A stretch of DNA of 8,700 nucleotides from an uncultured bacterium (GTDB lineage Bacteria > Bacillota > Clostridia > Lachnospirales > Lachnospiraceae): the NCBI GenBank assembly GCA_946061355.1, contig CAMGRE010000103.1, positions 1 to 8,700 of the forward strand, given 5' to 3'. The translations under genes and the position numbers were made by a program. Below the pieces are notes generated by a model. It saw only the letters and a list, made by a program, of their open reading frames with translations. It was not told the origin of the DNA and ran no database searches. Below, piece by piece: positions 1-6,731 of the stretch (positions are counted from its first letter, which is position 1; every line of letters starts with the position of its first letter).

Positions 1-318
1 TTTGATATCTCCCTGCACAATACGGATTTTTCCCTGCAGATCGTTGAGTTTCACACTTCTGTCCGCCATATCCGCGCTCTCTGTCTGTATCTCCAGCCCT
101 GTCAGTTCCGAAGCTTTTGTCTTTGCGGATAACAGGATCGGTATGATCCCTGTTCCGGTACCAAGATCCAACACTTTGTCTCCCGGTCTGATCCGGGCAA
201 AACCGGATAAAAGAACGGCATCCATGCCAAAGCAAAATTTGTCCGGGTTCTGGATGATCTTAAGCTGATTTCTCTGTAGATCATCGATCCTCTCATTTTC
301 CCTCAGCTCAATTGTCAT
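1..318 (-). CDS. yabB: tRNA1(Val) adenine-37 N6-methyltransferase, YabB/TrmN6 type (N-terminal 106 codons, cut by window edge)
   Basis: A class I SAM-dependent methyltransferase that in characterised relatives methylates N6 of A37 in tRNA1(Val). The frame is open from the ATG at 318 to base 1 (106 codons), so the truncation is only the window edge. The protein opens with a YabB-like N-terminus (DDLQ near residues 12-15, then IIQNPDKFCFGMDAVLLSGF at 21-40). SAM motif I is DLGTGTG at 51-57 and the motif II region is GLEIQ at 74-78. The diagnostic NPPY catalytic motif lies beyond the window, so substrate is inferred from the N-terminal family pattern and from its place after ricT, as in B. subtilis (where yabA intervenes). 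Its ATG overlaps the ricT stop by 11 nt, which implies translational coupling. The only SD-like bases (GGAAGG) lie about 13 nt upstream, inside ricT. Family assignment is firm, exact target less so. Confidence 0.9.
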   Translation of the reverse strand, partial: MTIELRENERIDDLQRNQLKIIQNPDKFCFGMDAVLLSGFARIRPGDKVLDLGTGTGIIPILLSAKTKASELTGLEIQTESADMADRSVKLNDLQGKIRIVQGDIK

Positions 319-1243
319 CTAATTTGGATGTCCCTTCCTGCTTTTCGAGCTTTTCCAGCTCTCTCAGTTCCTTTGATTCCTCATCATTATTGGATTTCTG
401 ATTCTGCTGTTTATTATTTTTTTTGCCGTGACGTCTCTTGAATCTAAGCTGCTCTACCTTATATTCGCGGATCTCCTTTTCATCATCGACATCCACAACG
501 ACCTTCACCAGCTGGCGAAGCACATTCACGCTGTGAACCTCTCCCTTGAGCCCGTCATCAGTGGTCACATAATCACCCACACCGGGCAGTCTGCGGTTCA
601 ACTCCTCATAGGTATCCTGCTCATGTTTCAGACAGCACATCAGCCTTCCGCATACACCGGAAATCTTAGTGGGATTCAAAGACAGATTCTGCTCCTTCGC
701 CATCTTGATGGAAACCGGCACAAATTCGGACAGGTGCGCATGGCAGCAGAGTGTCCTTCCGCAGATCCCCATGCCTCCGATGATCTTCGTCTCATCTCTC
801 ACACCGATCTGACGCAATTCAATCCTTGTCTTGAACACGGAGGCCAGATCCTTCACAAGCTCCCTGAAATCAATTCTTCCGTCAGCCGTGAAATAGAACA
901 ATACTTTATTATTGTCAAAAGTATACTCTGCATCGATCAGCTTCATCTCCAGATTATGCTTTTTGATCTTCTCCAGACAGATCTGAAATGCATCTTTCTC
1001 TTTTTTCTTGTTTGCCTTTTCCTGCTCGATATCCCTCTCATTGGCCACTCGAAGCACCGGCTTCAGCGGCTGAACGACTTTGTCGTCCTCAACCTCCTTC
1101 GGATCTGCGACTACCGTGCCAAATTCCATTCCTCTGGCTGTCTCTACGATCACGTGGTCACCCTTTTTGATATTGTATTTTAAAGGATCAAAATAATATA
1201 TTTTCCCTGCTGTGCGGAAACGTACTCCGATTACTTTTGTCAT
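308..1243 (-). CDS. ricT: PSP1-domain protein RicT (YaaT), RNase Y specificity / Y-complex subunit
   Basis: In B. subtilis RicT joins RicA (YmcA) and RicF (YlbF) in an iron-sulfur complex that directs RNase Y to mRNA maturation sites and affects sporulation, competence and biofilm formation. The 311-residue protein carries the PSP1 domain, including two cysteine clusters of form CxxxxCC: C161/C166/C167 (CGRTLCC) and C198/C203/C204 (CGRLMCC), the expected Fe-S ligands. After about residue 270 there is a highly charged, low-complexity tail rich in K, N, Q and E, making it longer than the roughly 275-residue B. subtilis protein. The start is supported by AGGAGG at 1251-1256, 7 nt before the ATG. 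It follows holB after a 67-nt gap and overlaps the next gene by 11 nt. The partners RicA and RicF are not in this window, so the complex is inferred from the family. The older label is 'stage 0 sporulation protein'. Confidence 0.95.
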   Translation of the reverse strand: MTKVIGVRFRTAGKIYYFDPLKYNIKKGDHVIVETARGMEFGTVVADPKEVEDDKVVQPLKPVLRVANERDIEQEKANKKKEKDAFQICLEKIKKHNLEMKLIDAEYTFDNNKVLFYFTADGRIDFRELVKDLASVFKTRIELRQIGVRDETKIIGGMGICGRTLCCHAHLSEFVPVSIKMAKEQNLSLNPTKISGVCGRLMCCLKHEQDTYEELNRRLPGVGDYVTTDDGLKGEVHSVNVLRQLVKVVVDVDDEKEIREYKVEQLRFKRRHGKKNNKQQNQKSNNDEESKELRELEKLEKQEGTSKLDDN

Positions 1244-1310
1244 CTATAAACCTCCTGTCTTCCGCCTCAAAATCTCCGGAAGATATCCATATACTGCACG
1301 CGGAAGCGTC
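1244..1310 (-). promoter_or_regulatory. Possible structured leader before ricT
   Basis: In the transcript, CTTCCGC (1306 to 1300) can pair with GCGGAAG (1265 to 1259), closing a 34-nt loop and ending 2 nt before the ricT AGGAGG. A second copy, CTTCCG (1282 to 1277), can pair with the same downstream arm through a 12-nt loop, so the two folds exclude each other. A small ATCTT...GAGAT hairpin also fits inside the larger loop. No T-tract follows, so it is not a terminator. A regulatory role is only inferred. Confidence 0.3.
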
Positions 1311-2306
1311 CTAATTCTGATTTTCCTGTATTGTCATGAGCAGAAGCTCCATCGTCAGTTCAAAATTCACATTTGCATTCAGACGGCTCTTGGCTTTCTC
1401 AAGCGCTTCCAGGATCTGCTCAATCCCCTCATAGGCACACTTGTCCGCTACTTTTCTAATATACTGTATTTCCTCCTTGAAAATCAAGTGATTGACATCA
1501 TTTGTTGCTTTGAACAAAAGGACATCCCGATACCAGATGGAAATAATATCCAGATAATCATTGATCTCCAGTTTATATTCACTTATCTTTTTGATTGCTG
1601 CCACAATCTCACTGAGTTCCATATCACCGATGTACTTCATCAGCGTGACGGCTTCCTCTCGCACATGGTCAAACTCCTCACTGCTTCCCAGAAGCTTTGC
1701 CTTGCCGATATTGCCTCTCGCAAATGCAACACAGATGTCCGCTTTATAATCCGGTATCTCCATCGTCTGCATCAGGAAATTCCTGACCAGTTCGTCTTTT
1801 ACCGGCTTCATATGAAGCACAACACACCGGCTGAGAATTGTCGGAAGCAGCGCATCCGCATTCGTTGTAAGGATCAGGATGATGCCGTATTCCGGCGGCT
1901 CTTCCAGCGTCTTGAGCAGGGCATTCTGTGCCTGAACGGTCATCTTTTCCCCTTCGCTGATGATGTAGATCTTATGCCTGCTGCTGTACGGCTTGATTCC
2001 CATATCATTGTTGATCTGGATACGCACATCCTCGACGCCAATCGTGTTCGGTTTCTCATGTGTCACCCAGATGATGTCGGGCTGATTGCGGTTCACTGCC
2101 TGTTTGCAGGAATGGCATTCCTGACAGGGCTCCACACCACCCTTCTCGCACTGCAGTGCCATCGCAAATACATTTGCGATAAACTCTTTCCCCGCAAAAC
2201 GCTCTCCCTGTATCACATAGGCATGAGATACTTTACCCGTCTCGAGCGCCGTCTGCATATGTTCTTTTAACTGTTCCTGTCCGATAATATCTTTAAATCC
2301 CGGCAT
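1311..2306 (-). CDS. holB: DNA polymerase III subunit delta' (clamp loader)
   Basis: The delta' subunit is the stator of the clamp loader that places the beta sliding clamp on primed DNA. The 331-residue length is usual. The AAA+ domain shows a P-loop-like GERFAGK (34-40), a four-cysteine zinc module C53/C61/C64/C67, the conserved NALLKTLEEPP block (128-138), and the clamp-loader SRC motif at 159-161. The P-loop lysine is followed by Glu rather than Ser/Thr, and the Walker B region reads ISEGEKM (116-122) with no DEx acid pair, so ATP hydrolysis by this subunit is unlikely, as is common for delta'. The C-terminal half is the helical collar region. The start is set by AGGAGG (2312-2317), 5 nt before the ATG. 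It lies 42 nt after yaaR, the same pairing as in B. subtilis. Confusion with DnaX is unlikely, given the length and the degenerate ATP motifs. Confidence 0.95.
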   Translation of the reverse strand: MPGFKDIIGQEQLKEHMQTALETGKVSHAYVIQGERFAGKEFIANVFAMALQCEKGGVEPCQECHSCKQAVNRNQPDIIWVTHEKPNTIGVEDVRIQINNDMGIKPYSSRHKIYIISEGEKMTVQAQNALLKTLEEPPEYGIILILTTNADALLPTILSRCVVLHMKPVKDELVRNFLMQTMEIPDYKADICVAFARGNIGKAKLLGSSEEFDHVREEAVTLMKYIGDMELSEIVAAIKKISEYKLEINDYLDIISIWYRDVLLFKATNDVNHLIFKEEIQYIRKVADKCAYEGIEQILEALEKAKSRLNANVNFELTMELLLMTIQENQN

Positions 2307-2348
2307 AATTGCCTCCTGTACTCATCGCACCGCCCGATGCGGCATTCT

Positions 2349-2789
2349 CTACGTAAACAAATCAAGCAACAGTCCCCTGATCTCTCCTATTTTTCCGAGG
2401 ATCGCAATGTGATCCTTCTCATCCTTTACCAGCTCCTGCGCCAGCTCATCCAGCGTCTGATCCACCAGTCTTATGATACCGTATACCCGGTGGCGTCCTC
2501 TTCTATCCAGAAAATTTTCTCTGGAGAAACTGTGCGAACGGCTCACGATCTCATTCATAAAATCTTTGATCATACTGCGGTAACGCTTCATATCACGGAC
2601 ATCCATCTTTTTGGAAATCCGGTCCCCCTGCCTGGTAATCTCCTCCATCATGGCGCTGAGCCGTTCCTTCAGTCCGGCCTCCTCGATATGACTTGCCAAT
2701 GTAAATTTAAAGCTTCCGTCCGCCGCCTGTGCCTGCTGCTCCTTTTCTACCGGAAGAGGTTGTTGAACGGAATTCACCTTAATATCCAT
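2349..2789 (-). CDS. yaaR: YaaR family protein (DUF327)
   Basis: A small soluble protein of the DUF327/YaaR family. It has no established biochemical role but is regularly found immediately upstream of holB in Firmicutes, as here. The 146-residue length matches the family. There is a polar, probably disordered N-terminus (1-27) and then a mostly helical, charged region. The family-like stretch RYRSMIKDFMNEIVSRS lies at 69-85, followed by the RRGRHRVYGIIRLVDQTLDEL block (96-116), both typical. No signal peptide, membrane span or catalytic motif is visible. GGAGG ends 6 nt before the ATG and lies within the last codons of the preceding gene, whose stop is only 3 nt away, so the two are probably translationally coupled. 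Family assignment is firm; function is unknown. Confidence 0.9.
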   Translation of the reverse strand: MDIKVNSVQQPLPVEKEQQAQAADGSFKFTLASHIEEAGLKERLSAMMEEITRQGDRISKKMDVRDMKRYRSMIKDFMNEIVSRSHSFSRENFLDRRGRHRVYGIIRLVDQTLDELAQELVKDEKDHIAILGKIGEIRGLLLDLFT

Positions 2790-2792
2790 GTT

Positions 2793-3380
2793 TTACCTCC
2801 GCTCATCTATGTATGTGAGGATCTCTCCCAGACAACGCTCCAGATCATCGTTATAAAAGCGGCGCCTGATCCCTGCCGCCTCCAGCTTGTCGGGACTGAA
2901 GTCTTCCTCATCCGCCAGATACCTTCTGCAAAGTTCCTGATACCGCGGCTGCTTCTGCGCCTTCTCGCGATCCAGCGCACGCTGCAAACGCACGCCGTCA
3001 TCCAGGTCAATCAACAGAGGAACCAGCCTGTCCTCTCCCAGAAACTCTTTTGTCTTACAGTAGGATTCCGGCGTCCCGATCATCAGATAATCGTATTGAT
3101 CCGATTTCAACTGCTCATCCAGCACGGTAAAATACTTCCACACCCCGTGAAAGGTATTGTAGGCGCGCAGCTCAATCAGCCGTCCCTCAGCTTCAATCTC
3201 TCTTAATCTGTCCTCATCCACAAAAAAGTATTCCACACCATCCGTCTCCCCCTCACGGATCGGACGGGTGGTATACATCACAATACGGCGGAGTACACCC
3301 TTTCGGCACTCCAATATCCTCTTATAGATCGTGTCTTTCCCTGAGGAGCTTTTCCCCATGATATAAAAAATCTTACCCAT
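2793..3380 (-). CDS. Guanylate-kinase-like P-loop nucleotide kinase (divergent)
   Basis: A 195-residue P-loop kinase of the guanylate kinase fold, slightly shorter than typical Gmk (about 205). The P-loop is GKSSSGKDT (9-17) instead of the usual GPSGAGKGT. The GMP-binding signature is complete: TTRPIREGE at 37-45, then G48, Y51 and F53, including R39 and R42. An Arg-rich lid (R131-R138 and R152/R153) and the C-terminal NDDL motif (177-180) also fit. The second half of the base pocket differs. Where Gmk has GNYYG(S/T), this protein has NTFHGV (75-80), so the Tyr and Ser/Thr that contact the phosphate and base are replaced, while the preceding acid (E70) remains. Substrate is therefore uncertain: GMP, another NMP, or a regulatory role. 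It sits 18 nt after pyk, preceded by AGGAG about 13 nt from the ATG, and occupies the position of tmk in the B. subtilis cluster. It is not assigned gmk because a canonical gmk usually lies elsewhere. Confidence 0.8.
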   Translation of the reverse strand: MGKIFYIMGKSSSGKDTIYKRILECRKGVLRRIVMYTTRPIREGETDGVEYFFVDEDRLREIEAEGRLIELRAYNTFHGVWKYFTVLDEQLKSDQYDYLMIGTPESYCKTKEFLGEDRLVPLLIDLDDGVRLQRALDREKAQKQPRYQELCRRYLADEEDFSPDKLEAAGIRRRFYNDDLERCLGEILTYIDERR

Positions 3381-3398
3381 ACGAGCCCAAATGCTCCT

Positions 3399-4811
3399 TT
3401 ATGCCTCCAATACCTGTATCATATTGGTTTTTCCGGACACCCCGAGAGGCAGCCCTGCTGTCAATACTACGGTATCTCCATTATGAAGCAATCCCCGGTT
3501 TTTGGCAATCATAATCGCATCACGGAACAAATCTTTTGTGTTTTCCTCGCGCGGCATCAGCACAGGTGTCACGCCCCACAGAAGAGCCATCTGCCTGCAC
3601 ACACGCGGATTCACACTGCATGCAATGATCGGTGCGGAAGGCTTATATCTGGAAACCATCTCCGCTGTAAAGCCTGACATGGTGACTGTGATGATCGACT
3701 CTGCTTTTAAATGCATCGCCATCGTGCAGGTGGCATGTGAGATTGCTGTTGTCGTGTCGGACTGATCCACGGGATTATTGCGTATAAGCCTGCCATCATA
3801 GTCAATGTCGTTCTCGATGCGCTCCGCAATGGATGCCATGGTCTGCACTGCCTCCACCGGATATTTCCCGGCCGCACTCTCTCCCGACAGCATGATCGCG
3901 GTCGTGCCATCGTAAATGGCATTCGCAACATCATTTGCCTCCGCTCTCGTAGGTCTGGGATTCTGAATCATGGATTCCAACATCTGCGTCGCTGTGATGA
4001 CATGCTTCCCGGCTGCCACAGCCATCTTGATCATGCGTTTCTGAATCACCGGGACCTCCTCAAGCGGAAGCTCTACACCCATATCTCCTCTGGCAACCAT
4101 GATCCCGTCCGAAACCTCCAGGATCTCTTTCAGATTCTTGATCCCCTGCATATTTTCTATCTTGGCGATCACCTTCATTGGGCTGTCATGATCCTCCAGG
4201 ATCGCTCTCACATCCAGAATATCCTGCTTACATCTGACGAAGGATGCCGCAACAAAATCAAATCCCATCTGTGTTCCGAAGATAATGTCATCCCTGTCCA
4301 CATCACTGATATACGGCATGGACAGCTCGGCTCCGGGCACATTGATCCCCTTATGATTCGAGACAACGCCGTCATTTTTTACCAGACATACGATCCCCTC
4401 TCCTTCGATCCGCGTTACCTCCATGTTGATCTTGCCGTCATCGATCAGAACAGAATCGCCTACTTTTATATCGTCTTTTAGTCCTTTATAGGTAATGGAT
4501 GCCTTGCGACTGTCACCCATAACATCCTCTGTTGTCAGAACAAATTCCTGCCCTGTCTTCAGTTCCGCTTTTCCGCCTTCAAAATCCTTCAGACGGATTT
4601 CCGGCCCCTTCGTATCCAGCAGAGTCGCCACAGGAAGCCCCAGTTCCCCGCTCACTTTTGTCACCCGTGCAAATTTTATCTTATGCTCCTCATGTGTTCC
4701 ATGGGAAAAATTGAATCTTGCCACATTCATCCCGGCAAGCATCAATTCCTTCAGCTTATCTTCCTGCTCACTGGCAGGTCCGATCGTACAAACAATTTTT
4801 GTTCTGCGCAT
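3399..4811 (-). CDS. pyk: Pyruvate kinase
   Basis: Catalyses the last step of glycolysis, phosphoenolpyruvate plus ADP to pyruvate plus ATP, in the cytoplasm. All landmarks are present: RRTKIVCTIGP at the N-terminus, ARFNFSHG (31-38) with the substrate-binding Arg32, the TKGPEIR block (68-74) leading into the B domain, the active-site signature VIAKIENMQG (214-223) with catalytic K217 and metal ligand E219, and ARGDMGVELP (240-249) with D243. Length is 470 residues, so it lacks the extra C-terminal PEP-utiliser-like domain of the 585-residue B. subtilis enzyme. Glu at the TKGPEIR position (E71) is the residue associated with K+-dependent enzymes, which suggests K+ activation. The start is fixed by a strong AAGGAGG 6 nt before the ATG. 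That site and the first 44 nt lie inside the upstream decarboxylase gene in another frame. The next gene begins 18 nt after the stop. Confidence 0.97.
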   Translation of the reverse strand: MRRTKIVCTIGPASEQEDKLKELMLAGMNVARFNFSHGTHEEHKIKFARVTKVSGELGLPVATLLDTKGPEIRLKDFEGGKAELKTGQEFVLTTEDVMGDSRKASITYKGLKDDIKVGDSVLIDDGKINMEVTRIEGEGIVCLVKNDGVVSNHKGINVPGAELSMPYISDVDRDDIIFGTQMGFDFVAASFVRCKQDILDVRAILEDHDSPMKVIAKIENMQGIKNLKEILEVSDGIMVARGDMGVELPLEEVPVIQKRMIKMAVAAGKHVITATQMLESMIQNPRPTRAEANDVANAIYDGTTAIMLSGESAAGKYPVEAVQTMASIAERIENDIDYDGRLIRNNPVDQSDTTTAISHATCTMAMHLKAESIITVTMSGFTAEMVSRYKPSAPIIACSVNPRVCRQMALLWGVTPVLMPREENTKDLFRDAIMIAKNRGLLHNGDTVVLTAGLPLGVSGKTNMIQVLEA

Positions 4812-6240
4812 TCTTCTCCTCCTTGATGATACTGACTTGCTGTCCTTTCCCTGTCATACCTTCCACCGTAAATCCCTGAGTTTTATATCTCCGGATCTGT
4901 CTCACGATATCTTCTGTAAAATATTCTCCGGGTACGATCAGCGGTATTCCCGGCGGATAGATATTAATGAAGCCTGCCGATATTTTCCCCGCCGCATCTT
5001 TTAACGGAATACTCTCATATTCTGCGTCCATTGCATAATGGATATCGTAGCAGGCTGTTCCGGCACATCCCGTCACAGATGGAAATTCTTCATCGGGAAC
5101 CCTCTGCAAACCTATATCGATCTCCTGCAGCGCATCCGCAAGACGCTGAACGCCTTCTTCCTTATCACATACTGTGAGGATTGCTGTGACATAATCCTGA
5201 GCCGCCATCTCCGGCTGGAGATGATATTTTTCCAGAAGAAGTTTGTAGAGCTGCTGTCCGGTACAGTTTGTCCCCTTTACCGAAAGGATCTTCTTCCCGG
5301 GATCAACGGCAACTATATAATATTCTTTTTTAAATTGATTGTCCATCGAAAGAATATTGATATTCCGCAATTCTTTTGTCGAATCACAAAACATTTTGTC
5401 CCTTTTGAAAAATGAATGACAAAGATTCTCTCTCTCTGTCTCCAAAATTGACAGGCACTGATCCATTCCCGCCATCAGAATATAAGAGGGACTGCTTGTC
5501 TGATAAATCTGCAGAAAGCGCTTCAGCCGATCCCTGTCCACCAACGTTCCCTGCACATGAAGGACTGCCGTCTGGGTAAACGAAGGCAGCGTTTTGTGAA
5601 TGCTCTGTATCACGAGATCCGCGCCGCAGGCTACCGCGCTCTCAGGGAAACGGGAATCCAGACAAAAATGCGCCCCATGCGCCTCATCCACAATAACCGG
5701 AACCTTTCGCTCGTGCGCCACGCGCACAATTGACGCAATATCGGAAACAACGCCGTCATAGGTCGGTGAAGTGAGTAATACCCCTTTAATCTCAGGATTC
5801 TCTGTCAGCATTTCCGATACTTTTCCGCTGCTGATTCCTCCGCATATATTATATTCTTTGACAAACGTCGGATATAAATACTCTGTCTTTAAGCGATTGA
5901 GATAAACGCTGTGATACACCGCCTTATGACAATTTCGCGCCATCAGGATCGTATCCCCGCCGCGAAACACCGCAGACACGGCACTGAGGATGCCGCCGGT
6001 GCTTCCGTTTACCATGAGAAAAGATTCTTCTGCGCCAAAAAGGACTGCCGCCCTTTCTCTCATTTCCTGCAGAATTCCGCCCGGACAGTGCAGATTATCA
6101 AATCCGTCAATCTCCGTAATATCAATCCCATAAAAGGATTCCATCGGCCTGCCCGGCAGATTACGCTTATGTCCCGGCATATGAAACGGATAATAGTCTG
6201 AGTATTGATTTTTTTTCAGGTTACCATACAGGCTGTCCAA
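4768..6240 (-). CDS. Orn/Lys/Arg-family PLP-dependent decarboxylase (YaaO/SpeA type)
   Basis: A fold-type I PLP enzyme of the Orn/Lys/Arg decarboxylase major-domain family, short Gram-positive class (YaaO and SpeA are about 480-490 residues; this is 490). Such enzymes make cadaverine, putrescine or agmatine; substrate cannot be told by eye. Visible motifs are FHMPGHK (19-25), NGSTGG (78-83), DEAHG (185-189) with the cofactor-contacting Asp185 and His188, the Schiff-base lysine K216 in SIHKTLPSFTQ (213-223), and YPPGIPLIVPGE (428-439) near the C-terminus. Translation begins at TTG, supported by AAGGAG 7 nt upstream and by the right distance to the MPGHK motif; no ATG fits as well. The last roughly 16 residues overlap the pyk start and look like an unconserved tail. 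The upstream HD gene ends 2 nt before the TTG, and the SD lies within it. The position corresponds to yaaO at the head of the B. subtilis cluster. Confidence 0.92.
   Translation of the reverse strand: MDSLYGNLKKNQYSDYYPFHMPGHKRNLPGRPMESFYGIDITEIDGFDNLHCPGGILQEMRERAAVLFGAEESFLMVNGSTGGILSAVSAVFRGGDTILMARNCHKAVYHSVYLNRLKTEYLYPTFVKEYNICGGISSGKVSEMLTENPEIKGVLLTSPTYDGVVSDIASIVRVAHERKVPVIVDEAHGAHFCLDSRFPESAVACGADLVIQSIHKTLPSFTQTAVLHVQGTLVDRDRLKRFLQIYQTSSPSYILMAGMDQCLSILETERENLCHSFFKRDKMFCDSTKELRNINILSMDNQFKKEYYIVAVDPGKKILSVKGTNCTGQQLYKLLLEKYHLQPEMAAQDYVTAILTVCDKEEGVQRLADALQEIDIGLQRVPDEEFPSVTGCAGTACYDIHYAMDAEYESIPLKDAAGKISAGFINIYPPGIPLIVPGEYFTEDIVRQIRRYKTQGFTVEGMTGKGQQVSIIKEEKNAQNKNCLYDRTCQ
4818..4824 (-). 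promoter_or_regulatory. Ribosome-binding site of pyk inside the decarboxylase gene
   Basis: AAGGAGG lies 6 nt before the pyk ATG. In the decarboxylase frame these bases fall within codons for I-K-E-E, near its C-terminus, so ribosomes finishing the decarboxylase pass over the pyk start. Confidence 0.85.
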
Positions 6241-6242
6241 AT

Positions 6243-6731
6243 CTACTCTCCTTTATGCTGTCTATGTATCCTGAGCGTTTCCATCAGAGAACAATACTTG
6301 TCAGCCATGGACACAACCCAGGCTTCCCTGCATGTTGGCGGTACGATTGTCAGCGGCCACATATGCTTCCGGATAATATCCTTTTCCTTTGTTGACAGGC
6401 GGTATTCCTTCTCTGCATTTCTTAAGGCAATTCCCGGATGAAAAAAGCCATGTAATCGGAACGGACTGATGTGATCTTTATCATGCCAGTCATAAAGGAA
6501 ATAGTCGTGCAGCAGCGCTCCACGGATCAAATCTCTTTTATTGCATTTAATCCCCAGTTTTTCATTGATCAGCAGACTGTAACGCGCCACATTGATCGCA
6601 TGCCTGCGTACCGATACATTCCCATGCTGGATCGCCTTGCGTGTGCTTTTATGGTTACCGGAATGCAGAATATCCTTTCCCTCTGACTTAATCAGATTCT
6701 CAATTTTCCACATTCTCCCTGATTTCCCCAT
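6243..6731 (-). CDS. Small HD-domain protein (putative phosphohydrolase)
   Basis: A compact, 162-residue HD-superfamily protein, presumably a metal-dependent phosphohydrolase acting on a nucleotide or other phosphomonoester; the substrate is unknown. With the chosen start, HD ligands are H44 (in VRRHAINVAR), the H75-D76 pair in GALLHDYFLYDWHDK, further histidines H94, H98 and H123, and D144 in SMADKY. No membrane segment or signal peptide is present. The reading frame continues upstream to 6914, but that part lies over the end of the L,D-transpeptidase gene. The ATG at 6731 is preferred because GGGAGG (6741-6746) sits 9 nt before it. An ATG at 6713 would give 156 residues but has poor spacing. 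The gene overlaps the transpeptidase end by 32 nt and ends 2 nt before the decarboxylase, so co-translation with both neighbours is likely. Association with the decarboxylase is positional only. Confidence 0.85.
   Translation of the reverse strand: MGKSGRMWKIENLIKSEGKDILHSGNHKSTRKAIQHGNVSVRRHAINVARYSLLINEKLGIKCNKRDLIRGALLHDYFLYDWHDKDHISPFRLHGFFHPGIALRNAEKEYRLSTKEKDIIRKHMWPLTIVPPTCREAWVVSMADKYCSLMETLRIHRQHKGE
6248..6253 (-). promoter_or_regulatory. Ribosome-binding site deciding the TTG start of the decarboxylase
   Basis: AAGGAG is 7 nt upstream of TTG at 6238-6240. No ATG occurs at suitable spacing, so this site decides the start. It lies in the last codons of the HD gene. Confidence 0.8.

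Noticed and set aside
102..296. Minus-strand open frame of 64 codons at the left end
   Set aside because: It is out of frame with the methyltransferase, whose correct frame (1-318) contains the SAM motifs.
428..1183. Plus-strand open frame (251 codons)
   Set aside because: It is antisense to ricT, with no recognisable domain.
1212..2270. Long plus-strand open frame (352 codons)
   Set aside because: It lies opposite holB, whose motifs are clear; the translation shows no recognisable domain and is a codon-bias shadow.
2326..2341. Hairpin CGCATC-GGGC-GGTGCG between yaaR and holB
   Set aside because: It is only 6 bp with one wobble and no T-tract, so not a terminator; too little evidence for a regulatory element.
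2337..3206. Plus-strand open frame (289 codons)
   Set aside because: It is antisense to yaaR and the Gmk-like gene, both well supported.
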